Shown here piece by piece: positions 10,302 through 18,167 of a DNA stretch of 64,000 bases. The DNA comes from Thermopolyspora sp044507605. GTDB taxonomy: Bacteria; Actinomycetota; Actinomycetes; Streptosporangiales; Streptosporangiaceae. The stretch spans positions 1 through 64,000 of the forward strand of contig JBIQJI010000007.1 in the NCBI GenBank assembly GCA_044507605.1, written 5' to 3'. The position numbers and the translations under genes are program-made. Each line of letters opens with the position of its first letter. The first letter of the stretch is position 1. The notes under the pieces are model-generated. The model was not told the DNA's origin and did not search any database. It worked only from the letters and a program-made list of their open reading frames with translations.

Positions 10302-10805
10302 GTGAAGCCCAGCCGTCCCGTCGCGCTCGTCGGCCTCCTGGTGGGCCTCGTGCTGGTCACGTGGCTCATCCTGCGCAGCACCTACTCCGTCCTGCCGGTC
10401 CTGCCGTGGACGGTGATCCCCACCATGCTCGCGCTGGCGCTCGGCGAGGCCTACACGGGCCGGCTGACCCGGGCGCGCATCCTGCGCAAGCCGCACACCA
10501 AGCCGGTCGAGCCGCTGGCGGTGGCCCGGCTGGCGGCGCTGGCCAAGGCGTCGGCGTACATGGGGACGGCCTTCGCGGGCATCTACGGCGGCTTCCTGGC
10601 CCACACGCTGGGCCTGCTCGACCTGCCGCAGCCGCGCCGCGACGCCCTGGTGGGCGGGTTCTCGTTCGTCTCGTGCGTGCTGCTCGTGGCGGCCGCGCTG
10701 TATCTGGAGCACTGCTGCCGCGTGCCCGGCGACCCCGACGAGGACAAGCGCCGCGGCGACCCCTACGAGTGGCGGCGCGGCGACCGGCACCACGAGCACG
10801 ACTGA
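10302..10805 (+). CDS. DUF3180 family membrane protein
   Basis: 167-residue integral membrane protein of the DUF3180 family, always seen behind folK in actinomycetes and without known function. Four hydrophobic helices can be placed at about 7-23, 31-45, 82-102 and 112-130. The loop between the second pair is basic (RLTRARILRKPHTK) and the C-terminal tail is charged (DPDEDKRRGDPYEW). GTG 10302 is preceded by AGGGGAA at a proper distance. It is the last gene of the fol operon and converges with nuoD2, with only 22 bp between stops. Confidence 0.88.
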   Translation: MKPSRPVALVGLLVGLVLVTWLILRSTYSVLPVLPWTVIPTMLALALGEAYTGRLTRARILRKPHTKPVEPLAVARLAALAKASAYMGTAFAGIYGGFLAHTLGLLDLPQPRRDALVGGFSFVSCVLLVAAALYLEHCCRVPGDPDEDKRRGDPYEWRRGDRHHEHD

Positions 10806-10827
10806 GGCGGCGGCCCGGCGGGCCCGG

Positions 10828-11973
10828 TCACCTGTCGATGTCGCCGACCACGAAGAACATCGAGCCGAGGATCGCCACCATGTCGGCCACCAGATGGCCC
10901 GGCAGCATCTCGCGCAGCACCTGCACGTTGTTGAACGACGCCGAGCGCAGCTTCAGCCGCCACGGGGTCTTCTCGCCCCGCGACACCAGGTAGTAGCCGT
11001 TGAGGCCGAGGGGGTTCTCGGTCCAGGCGTACGTGTGGCCCTCGGGCACCTTCAGCACCTTGGGCAGCCGCTGGTTGATCGGCCCCGGCGGCAGCTCCGT
11101 CAGCCGCTCCACGCAGGCGTCGGCGAGGTCCAGCGACACCTTCACCTGGTCCAGCAGCACGTGGAACCGGGCGTTGCAGTCGCCGGCCTCGCGGGTCACC
11201 ACGCGCACCGGCAGCTCGCCGTACGCCAGGTACGGCTCGTCGCGGCGCAGGTCGAGGTCGACCCCCGAGGCCCGGGCCACCGGCCCGCTCACGCCGTACT
11301 GCATGATCGTGTCACGGTCGAGCACGCCCACGCCGACCGTACGCGCCCGGAAGATCTCGTTGCCGAAGATCAGCTCCTCGATGTCGGGCAGCCGCCGCCG
11401 CACCAGCGCCACGGTCTCGGCCACCCGGCCGAGCCAGCCCGCCGGCAGCTCCTCCTTCAGCCCGCCGACCCGGTTGAACATGTAGTGCATGCGCCCGCCG
11501 GAGATCTCCTCCATGACGTGCTGCAGCGCCTCGCGCTCCTCGAACGCGTAGAACACCGGTGTGATCGCGCCGAGCTCCAGCGGATAGGAGCCGAGGAACA
11601 TCAGATGGTTGAGCACGCGGTTGAGCTCGGCGAGCAGGGTGCGCGCCCACACGGCCCGCACCGGCACCTCCATGCCGAGCATGCGCTCGACGGCCAGCAC
11701 CACGCCGAGCTCGTTGGCGAACGCCGACAGCCAGTCGTGCCGGTTGGCCAGCACGATGATCTGCCGGTAGTCGCGCACCTCGAACAGCTTCTCCGCGCCC
11801 CGGTGCATGTACCCGACGATCGGCTCGGCGGCGCCGATGCGCTCACCGTCGAGCGTCAGCCGCAGCCGCAGCACCCCGTGCGTCGACGGATGCTGCGGCC
11901 CGATGTTGAGAATCATGTCCTCGGTGGCCAGCTCCTTGGCCCCGGCCCCGATTCCCACAGTCCGCTCGGTCAT
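10828..11973 (-). CDS. nuoD2: Orphan NADH-quinone oxidoreductase subunit D paralogue (NuoD2)
   Basis: 381-residue homologue of the 49-kDa complex I subunit that carries the quinone site, encoded away from any nuo operon. The N terminus has GPQHPSTHGVLRL (H28, H32), followed by YMHRGAEKLFE and, at the C terminus, DMVAILGSMFFVVGDIDR. The usual D-Y-L-S segment, whose Tyr hydrogen-bonds quinone in complex I, reads D80-W81-L-S. The four-cysteine Fe-S ligands belong to other subunits, so none are expected here. The gene lies 76 bp downstream of a MidA-family methyltransferase on the same strand. Function is uncertain: alternative complex I subunit or a subunit of another membrane oxidoreductase. 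Confidence 0.9.
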   Translation of the reverse strand: MTERTVGIGAGAKELATEDMILNIGPQHPSTHGVLRLRLTLDGERIGAAEPIVGYMHRGAEKLFEVRDYRQIIVLANRHDWLSAFANELGVVLAVERMLGMEVPVRAVWARTLLAELNRVLNHLMFLGSYPLELGAITPVFYAFEEREALQHVMEEISGGRMHYMFNRVGGLKEELPAGWLGRVAETVALVRRRLPDIEELIFGNEIFRARTVGVGVLDRDTIMQYGVSGPVARASGVDLDLRRDEPYLAYGELPVRVVTREAGDCNARFHVLLDQVKVSLDLADACVERLTELPPGPINQRLPKVLKVPEGHTYAWTENPLGLNGYYLVSRGEKTPWRLKLRSASFNNVQVLREMLPGHLVADMVAILGSMFFVVGDIDR

Positions 11974-12049
11974 AGGTTCACTGTGCCACGTGCCGGCCCA
12001 CGGGGCCGAGGTGACGGCCGGCCACGATCTCGTTTCGGGGCCCGGCCCG

Positions 12050-13027
12050 TCACGGTGCGAGGGCGCCGACGCGCTGGGCGAGCCAGCCGAAGCGGCCGAG
12101 GCCGCCCGGGTCGATCAGGTCGGCCTCCTCGCCGGCGCGGGCCAGGGCGCGCAGGTAGGCGCGCGGGTCGGCGTGGGCCAGCTGCGGTGCCGGGCGGGCG
12201 CCGGTGACGCCGAGGCCGATCAGCGCCTCGCGCTGGGTGGTGAGCGTGGTGCCGGTCGCGCCGGCCCGGGCCCCGGCCTCGGCGCAGGAGTCGAGCGCGA
12301 CGTGGGCGGTGATGTCGCACGACCCGTCGGGGGTCGGCGGCACGACGGCCCCGTCGCGGTACGCCGTCAGGGTGCCCGCGCACGGCCGCTGGTCCACCGG
12401 ATGCGCGTAGTCGGCGGCGACGGCGAGCCCGGCGGTCATCCGGGCGATGACCCCGGCCCAGGCCTCGTCGCGCAACCGGCCCACCTCGGCCCGGTCGCCG
12501 GGCCTGCGCAGCGGCCACCAGCGCGTCAGCCACTCGAGGTCGCGGTCGCCGGGCGCGGGGCCGAGCCGTTCGTCCCCGGTGCGCGGATCGACCAGCACGA
12601 GGCGCGGCCCGCCGGGGGTCTGCTCGACGAGCTCGAACGGCACGTTGTCGAGCCATTCGTTCGCCACGACGAGCCCGCGCACGCCGTCCGGCACCTCGCG
12701 CCGCCAGGCGATCGGGGCGGGCAGTTCGGGCGGCCGGGGCGCCAGGTCGACGGCGGTGACGCGCAGCCGGGCGGCGAGACCGGGCGGCGCCAGCGACAGG
12801 ACGGCGGCGGACAGGGCGCCGTCGCCGGCGCCCACGTCGACCAGGTCGATCGGGTCGGGTCGGCCGAGGTCGTCGTCGACGTCGCCGAGCAGGCGGGTGA
12901 TGGCCTCGGCGTACGCCAGGGAGCCGCTCACCGATGTGCGGAAGTGCCGCGACGGGCGCTCCCGCAGGTAGAAGCCCGACTCGCCGTACAGTGCCCGTTC
13001 GATCGCCTCGCGCCAGGTGACCCACAC
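12050..13027 (-). CDS. MidA/NDUFAF7-family SAM-dependent methyltransferase
   Basis: Class I methyltransferase of the MidA (DUF185) family. The family opening is present (T-W-R-E-A-I-E-R-A-L-Y-G-E-S-G-F-Y, then H-F-R-T-S-V), with the SAM-binding D-V-G-A-G-D-G-A-L motif and N-E-W-L-D-N-V-P. About 325 residues from GTG 13027; the frame is open to ATG 13120, which has a GGAAAGG sequence upstream, so a longer form is possible. Eukaryotic NDUFAF7 dimethylates an arginine in NDUFS2, the NuoD homologue, during complex I assembly. Here the gene directly precedes a NuoD paralogue, which fits the same enzyme-substrate pairing. That inference is unproven for this protein. Confidence 0.83.
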   Translation of the reverse strand: MWVTWREAIERALYGESGFYLRERPSRHFRTSVSGSLAYAEAITRLLGDVDDDLGRPDPIDLVDVGAGDGALSAAVLSLAPPGLAARLRVTAVDLAPRPPELPAPIAWRREVPDGVRGLVVANEWLDNVPFELVEQTPGGPRLVLVDPRTGDERLGPAPGDRDLEWLTRWWPLRRPGDRAEVGRLRDEAWAGVIARMTAGLAVAADYAHPVDQRPCAGTLTAYRDGAVVPPTPDGSCDITAHVALDSCAEAGARAGATGTTLTTQREALIGLGVTGARPAPQLAHADPRAYLRALARAGEEADLIDPGGLGRFGWLAQRVGALAP

Positions 13028-13181
13028 GGCAACCGACGCTACCCCGCGCGGGGCGGAGGACTCGGCATTCTCGGGCCATGAGGCACGCAAAGTAGTTTTC
13101 CTGTCACTCCTTGTGCGCATCTTGGGCTAACCTTTCCCGTGCCGCGGCCAGGGTGGCCGCGTCGACGAAAGGAGTCACAAC

Positions 13182-13439
13182 GTGCGGAACATGGCGCTGA
13201 AGCGGGCCGTGACCAAGGTCGCCGTCATCGCCGGGGTGGCGGTGGCGGTCATGGCGGCCACGCCCGCCCACGCCGACACCGACATCACCAACATCACCAG
13301 CGGGGCCGGCGGCGTGATCTCCGGCAACCAGGTGGGCATCCCCATCAACGCCCCCATCAGCGTGTGCTCGCTGTCCGTGCCGATCTTCGGCTTCGGCGTC
13401 TCCGGCTGCCGCGGCGGCGCGGGCGTGGTGTTCCACTGA
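13182..13439 (+). CDS. Chaplin-like small secreted protein
   Basis: 85 residues. GTG 13182 has GGAG 7 nt upstream. A typical signal peptide (RNMALKRAVTKVAVIAG through TPAHA) ends near residue 31. The mature part (about 54 residues) is hydrophobic and Gly-rich with two cysteines and contains G-G-V-I-S-G-N-Q-V-G-I-P-I-N-A-P-I-S-V-C, closely resembling the chaplin pattern S-G-N-x-x-x-x-P-x-x-x-P-x-x-V-C. Chaplins are amphipathic proteins that coat aerial hyphae and spores in streptomycetes. A sorting signal is absent, so it would be a short chaplin. The match is from memory of the motif. Confidence 0.7.
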   Translation: MRNMALKRAVTKVAVIAGVAVAVMAATPAHADTDITNITSGAGGVISGNQVGIPINAPISVCSLSVPIFGFGVSGCRGGAGVVFH

Positions 13440-13757
13440 GCCACACGAGTTCCCCGGCGTCCCCCCCGGGGCGCCGCCTGCTCGTGACCGGCCGATCCGC
13501 GAGCGTGCACCGGGGCCCGGCCCAGGGCCCGGCCGACCGCCCCAGGTGAAGCGCGCGATCGCGTGACGACCGAGGGAACCCGGGTACCCCTCCCCGGGGA
13601 CCCACGGCCCGCCCGGCGCGTCCCCGTCGGTTAGCCTTGGGCGAAACGGCCTCGCACCGCCCAGGAGCGACGTCGGATCGGACATCGGCTCGACCATGCG
13701 CCGAGCGTCCTCGCCGCAGAGCGACCCAGGTCGCTGACGACACAGGACGGGGATGTC
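13440..13757. other. Intergenic region between chaplin-like gene and DUF2520 gene
   Basis: No supported gene. A GC hairpin just after the chaplin-like stop (GGCG/CGCC with CCCC/GGGG, about 13457-13478) may terminate it. TAGCCT at 13632-13637 fits a TANNNT -10 box for the downstream operon and would give a leader of about 115 nt. That leader contains the near-palindrome AGCGACC-CA-GGTCGCT (13720-13735) just before the GGACGGGG ribosome-binding site. Confidence 0.4.
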
Positions 13758-14648
13758 ATGAAATCCAGTGACCGCCCGGCGCGACTCGCCGTAGGAGTGA
13801 TCGGCGCCGGCCGCGTGGGCTCGGCCCTGGGAGCCGCGCTCGCGCTCGCCGGGCATCGTGTGGTGGCCGCCAGCGGCGTCTCCGAGGCGTCGCGCCGGCG
13901 GGCGGCCGACCGGCTCGGCGTCGGCATCAGCGAGCCCGCCGAGGTCGTCGCGCGGGCCGACCTGGTGCTGGCCACCGTACCCGACGATGTCCTGCCCGAT
14001 CTCGTCGCGGGTCTGGCCGCCACCGGCGCCGACCTGCGCGGCAAGCTGCTCGCCCACACCAGCGGCGCCTACGGCCTGGCGGTGCTCGACCCCGCCACCG
14101 AGCGGGGCGCGCTGCCGCTGGCCCTGCACCCGGTGATGACGTTCACCGGACGCGACGACGACCTGCGCCGCCTGACCGGCTGCTTCTTCGGCGTGACCGC
14201 GCCCGAGCCGCTGCGCCCGGCCGCCGAGGCCCTCGTCATCGAGATGGGCGCCGAGCCCGCCTGGATCGACGAGCGCGACCGGCCCCTGTACCACGCGGCC
14301 CTCGCCGGCGCGGCCAACCACATGGTGACCCTGATCGCCGAGTCGGAGGAGCTGCTCGGGCGCATCGGCGTCGAGCAGCCCGGCCGCATGCTCGGCCCCC
14401 TGCTCGGCGCGGCCCTCGACAACGCCCTGCGCCTCGGCATGGCCGGGCTGACCGGGCCGGTCGTACGAGGCGACGCCGGCACCGTGCGCAAGCACGTCGA
14501 CGCCCTCATCCTCGCCGCCCCCGAGGCGGCCGACGCGTACGTCGCGCTGGCCCGGCTCACCGCCGACCGCGCGCTGGCCGCCGGGCTGCTCAAGCCGGAG
14601 GCCGCCGAACGGCTGCTGGACGCCCTCGGAGGGAACATATGGACCTGA
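13758..14648 (+). CDS. Rossmann-fold/DUF2520 dehydrogenase, candidate ketopantoate reductase
   Basis: 296 residues. The N-terminal Rossmann domain carries V-I-G-A-G-R-V-G-S-A-L (about 14-24), and the C-terminal DUF2520 helical domain has P-L-Y-H-A-A-L-A-G-A-A-N-H and K-H-V-D-A-L. The family resembles 6-phosphogluconate and ketopantoate reductases. It overlaps panC by 10 nt, so the two are translationally coupled. PanC needs pantoate, made by reducing ketopantoate, and no panE is present here; the position suggests that this enzyme does that step. This is inference. An alternative is an unrelated imine or keto reductase. The ATG at 13758 has GGACGGGG about 8 nt upstream. Confidence 0.85.
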   Translation: MKSSDRPARLAVGVIGAGRVGSALGAALALAGHRVVAASGVSEASRRRAADRLGVGISEPAEVVARADLVLATVPDDVLPDLVAGLAATGADLRGKLLAHTSGAYGLAVLDPATERGALPLALHPVMTFTGRDDDLRRLTGCFFGVTAPEPLRPAAEALVIEMGAEPAWIDERDRPLYHAALAGAANHMVTLIAESEELLGRIGVEQPGRMLGPLLGAALDNALRLGMAGLTGPVVRGDAGTVRKHVDALILAAPEAADAYVALARLTADRALAAGLLKPEAAERLLDALGGNIWT

Positions 14649-15514
14649 TCGTCGCCAGTGGCCTCGGCGAGCTCGCCGAGGCCCGGGCCGACCTGATGAG
14701 CGTGCCCACCGGGCACGCCGTCGATGGGCCGAGCCTCGCGCTCGTGCCCACGATGGGCGCCCTGCACGAGGGGCACCGGTCGCTGATGCGGCTGGCCCGC
14801 GAGCGGGCCGACCTGGTCGCGGTCAGCATCTTCGTCAACCCGCTCCAGTTCGGCCCGAACGAGGACTTCTCCCGCTATCCACGCACGTTCGACGCCGACC
14901 TGGAGGTCTGCGCCGAGGAGGGCGTGGGCCTCGTCTTCGCCCCCTCCGCGCAGGAGATGTACCCGCCGGGCCGCCAGGTCAGTGTGTCGGCCGGCCCGAT
15001 GGGCGACCTCGCCGAAGGCGTGTTCCGGCCCGGCCACTTCGACGGCGTGCTCACCGTCGTGCTCAAGCTGTTCAACCTGGTGCGCCCCGACATCGCGGTG
15101 TTCGGGCGCAAGGACGTCCAGCAGCTCACCCTGATCCGCCGCATGGTGACCGACCTCAACCTGCCCGTCACCATCGTCGACGCCCCGACGGTGCGCGAGC
15201 CCGACGGCCTCGCCGTGTCCAGCCGCAACCGCTACCTCACCGCCGCCGACCGCCGCACGGCCCTCGCCCTGTCCCGGGCCCTGTTCGCCGGGGCCGCCGA
15301 GCACACCCCCGCCGCGGTACGCCGGGCGGCTTCGGCGGTGCTCGACGAGGCCGCCCGCGCCACCCCGCCGCTGGCGCTCGACTACCTCACCCTGGCCGAC
15401 CCCGGCACGTTCACCGAGGTGCCGGACGACTACCGGGGCGAGGCCGTCCTCGCCGTGGCCGCGAAGGTCGGCGCCACCCGCCTGATCGACAACGTCACCG
15501 TCACCCTGGGCTGA
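14639..15514 (+). CDS. panC: Pantothenate synthetase
   Basis: ATP-dependent ligase joining pantoate and beta-alanine. Nucleotidyltransferase motifs are P-T-M-G-A-L-H-E-G-H, F-V-N-P-L-Q-F and the KMSKS-like S-S-R-N-R-Y-L. 291 residues is slightly longer than the E. coli enzyme and normal for actinobacteria. ATG 14639 lies inside the DUF2520 gene's last codons, with GGAGGGAAC just upstream. No panD follows, so beta-alanine synthesis must be encoded elsewhere. The nadB-nadC gene begins 99 bp downstream. Confidence 0.95.
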   Translation: MDLIVASGLGELAEARADLMSVPTGHAVDGPSLALVPTMGALHEGHRSLMRLARERADLVAVSIFVNPLQFGPNEDFSRYPRTFDADLEVCAEEGVGLVFAPSAQEMYPPGRQVSVSAGPMGDLAEGVFRPGHFDGVLTVVLKLFNLVRPDIAVFGRKDVQQLTLIRRMVTDLNLPVTIVDAPTVREPDGLAVSSRNRYLTAADRRTALALSRALFAGAAEHTPAAVRRAASAVLDEAARATPPLALDYLTLADPGTFTEVPDDYRGEAVLAVAAKVGATRLIDNVTVTLG

Positions 15515-15613
15515 GGGGGCGAGGCGGCCCTTGGCGCCACCCCGGGGATTTCTCCCGCCATGTCCCGCGTTATCGTCATGTTGACGAAATAGGGATCTCC
15601 CCCTGGAGGCGGC

Positions 15614-18139
15614 ATGAACCCCCTGCCCCGGCGGCTGACAGCGCCCCCGCCCGGCTGGACCCGCCGGGCCGATGTGGTGGTCGTCGGATCCGGCGTCGCC
15701 GGGCTGACCGTCGCATTGCGGCACGCCGAGCTCGTTCCCGGCTCCAGGGTGCTCGTCGTCACCAAGGACGTGCTGAGCGCCGGGTCGACCCGGTGGGCGC
15801 AGGGCGGCATCGCGGCCGTGCTCGCCCCCGGAGACTCGGCGGCCGAGCACCTCGGCGACACGCTCGTCGCCGGGGTCGGGCTGTGCGACGCCCAGGCCGT
15901 GCGGGTGCTGGTCACCGAAGGGCCCGGGGCGCTGGGGCGGCTCATGGACGTGGGGGCGCGGTTCGACCGGGGACCCGACGGAGAGCTGGCGCTGACCCGC
16001 GAGGGCGGCCACCGGCGCGACCGCATCGTGCACGCCGGCGGCGACGCCACCGGGGCCGAGGTGCAGCGTGCCCTGGTGGCCGCCGTACGGGACCGGCCCG
16101 AGATCGAGGTCATCGAGCACGCGCTCGCCCTGGACCTGCTGACCGACGCCGCCGGGCAGGCCTGCGGCATCACGCTGCACGTGATGGGCGAGGGCGCCAG
16201 CGACGGCGTGGGGGCGGTGCGGGCCGGAGCGGTGGTGCTCGCGACCGGCGGCATGGGGCAGATCTTCGCCGCGACCACCAACCCGCGGGTGTCGACCGCC
16301 GACGGGGTGGCGCTGGCGCTGCGGGCCGGCGCCGTGGTGCGGGACCTGGAGTTCGTGCAGTTCCACCCGACGGTGCTGTGGCTCGGCCCCGGCGCGACGG
16401 GCCAGCAGCCGCTGATCTCCGAGGCCGTGCGCGGCGAGGGCGCGGTGCTGATCGACGAGCGCGGTGAGCGTTTCATGCGCGGGGTGCACGAGCTCGCCGA
16501 CCTCGCGCCGAGGGACGTCGTCGCCAAGGCGATCACCCGGAGGATGCACGAGACCGGCACCGACCACGTGTACCTCGACGGGCGGCACCTCGGCGAGGAC
16601 AGATGGCGCGCCCGCTTCCCCACGATCTACGCGGTCTGCCGCGAACACGGCATCGACCCCGCCACCGAGCCGATCCCGGTGGCCCCGGCCGCCCACTACG
16701 CCAGCGGCGGAGTCCGCACCGACCTGCGCGGCCGCACCACGATCCCCGGCCTGTACGCCTGCGGCGAGGTGGCCTGCACCGGCGTGCACGGCGCGAACCG
16801 CCTGGCCTCGAACTCCCTGCTGGAAGGCCTGGTGTTCGCCGAACGCATCGCGCAGGACCTGGCGGCGGCCCGCCCGGCGCCCGGCGAGCCCGTGACCGGC
16901 GGCGCGCCGGCCGAGCAGCGGCCGCACGGCCTGGTCGACCCCCGGGTGCGGCCCCGGGTGCAGGCCCACATGAGCCGGGGCGCCGGGGTGCTGCGCAGCG
17001 CCGAGAGCCTGGCCGAGGTGGCGAAGGCGCTGAGCGACGCCCGGTGGACGCCCGTGGCCGTCGAGCCGTGCGTGGAGTCGTGGGAGACCACCAACCTGCT
17101 GACGGTCGCCACCGTGCTCACGGCGGCCGCGCGGGCCCGCCAGGAGACCCGTGGGTCGCACTGGCGCGAGGACTTCCCGGCGAGCGATGATGCCAACTGG
17201 CTGGGTCATCTGGACGTGACCCTCGACGAGGGGATGAAGTTCGTGTCGCACGCGAAGGCGGCCCTGCCCGCGCAGGTGGAGGCCGAGCTGACCGTCGCCG
17301 GCCTCGACCCGGGGGCCGTGCTGAGCCTGATCGAGACCGCCCTGGCCGAGGACCTCGCCGCCGTCGGCGACGTCACCAGCGCGGCCACGATCCCGGCGGG
17401 GCAGATCAGCACGGGCGATGTGGTGGCCCGCGCCGACGGCGTGGCCGCCGGGCTGCCCGTGGCCGAGGCCGTGCTCGCGATCGTGTCGCAGGGCCGGTTG
17501 ACGACCGAGCGGCACGTCAAGGACGGCGCCCCCGTGACCAGGGGCGAGACGCTGATGACGGTGACGGGCCCCACCCGCGACCTGCTGACGGCCGAGCGCA
17601 CCGCGCTCAACCTGCTCACCCACCTGTCGGGCGTGGCGACCGCGACGTCGAAGTGGGTCGAGGCGCTGCGCGGCACCGGCGCGCGGGTCCGCGACACCCG
17701 CAAGACGCTGCCGGGCCTGCGCGCGCTGCAGAAGTACGCCGTGCGCTGCGGCGGCGGCGTCAACCACCGCATGTCGCTGTCGGACGCCGCGCTGATCAAG
17801 GACAACCACGTGGTGGCGGCCGGCGGGGTCGGCGCGGCCTTCCGGGCCGTGCGCGAGGCGTACCCCGACCTGCCGATCGAGGTGGAGGTCGACCGCATCG
17901 ACCAGATCGAAGCGGTGCTCGCCGAGGGCGCCGACGAGATCCTGCTCGACAACTTCACCGTCGAACAGCTCGCGGAGGCCGTACGGCTGGTCGCCGGCCG
18001 GGCCCGGCTGGAGGCCAGCGGCGGGCTGACATTGGAGTCGGCCCGTGACGTGGCGGCGACCGGGGTGGACTATGTTGCGGTGGGCGCCCTGACCCATTCC
18101 GCGGCGGTTCTGGACATCGGGTTGGATCTACGCGTCTGA
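15614..18139 (+). CDS. nadB-nadC: Fused L-aspartate oxidase (NadB) - quinolinate phosphoribosyltransferase (NadC)
   Basis: One uninterrupted 841-residue ORF holds two complete NAD-biosynthesis enzymes. Residues about 1-545 are L-aspartate oxidase: FAD motif V-V-V-G-S-G-V-A-G-L, R-W-A-Q-G-G-I-A-A-V, H-P-T-V-L and the C-terminal G-E-V-A-C-T-G-V-H-G-A-N-R-L-A-S-N-S-L. Residues about 552-841 are quinolinate phosphoribosyltransferase: L-D-P-G-A-V-L, E-D-L-x3-G-D-V-T, T-R-K-T-L-P-G-L-R, K-Y-A-V-R-C-G-G and E-V-E-V-D, ending in V-D-Y-V-A-V-G-A-L-T-H-S. The linker is only a few residues. An internal ATG (EGMKFVSH, near 17234) preceded by GAGGGG could also give free NadC. NadA, which acts between them, is not in the window. 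ATG 15614 follows GGAGGCGGC. Confidence 0.93.
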   Translation: MNPLPRRLTAPPPGWTRRADVVVVGSGVAGLTVALRHAELVPGSRVLVVTKDVLSAGSTRWAQGGIAAVLAPGDSAAEHLGDTLVAGVGLCDAQAVRVLVTEGPGALGRLMDVGARFDRGPDGELALTREGGHRRDRIVHAGGDATGAEVQRALVAAVRDRPEIEVIEHALALDLLTDAAGQACGITLHVMGEGASDGVGAVRAGAVVLATGGMGQIFAATTNPRVSTADGVALALRAGAVVRDLEFVQFHPTVLWLGPGATGQQPLISEAVRGEGAVLIDERGERFMRGVHELADLAPRDVVAKAITRRMHETGTDHVYLDGRHLGEDRWRARFPTIYAVCREHGIDPATEPIPVAPAAHYASGGVRTDLRGRTTIPGLYACGEVACTGVHGANRLASNSLLEGLVFAERIAQDLAAARPAPGEPVTGGAPAEQRPHGLVDPRVRPRVQAHMSRGAGVLRSAESLAEVAKALSDARWTPVAVEPCVESWETTNLLTVATVLTAAARARQETRGSHWREDFPASDDANWLGHLDVTLDEGMKFVSHAKAALPAQVEAELTVAGLDPGAVLSLIETALAEDLAAVGDVTSAATIPAGQISTGDVVARADGVAAGLPVAEAVLAIVSQGRLTTERHVKDGAPVTRGETLMTVTGPTRDLLTAERTALNLLTHLSGVATATSKWVEALRGTGARVRDTRKTLPGLRALQKYAVRCGGGVNHRMSLSDAALIKDNHVVAAGGVGAAFRAVREAYPDLPIEVEVDRIDQIEAVLAEGADEILLDNFTVEQLAEAVRLVAGRARLEASGGLTLESARDVAATGVDYVAVGALTHSAAVLDIGLDLRV

Positions 18140-18167
18140 TTGTTCGCACGACTCCTTGGGGGGCTTG

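Noticed and set aside
14069..18097. 1342-codon minus-strand open frame opposite panC and nadB-nadC
   Set aside because: Shadow of two proven genes with strong codon bias; no motif, no start with a ribosome-binding site.
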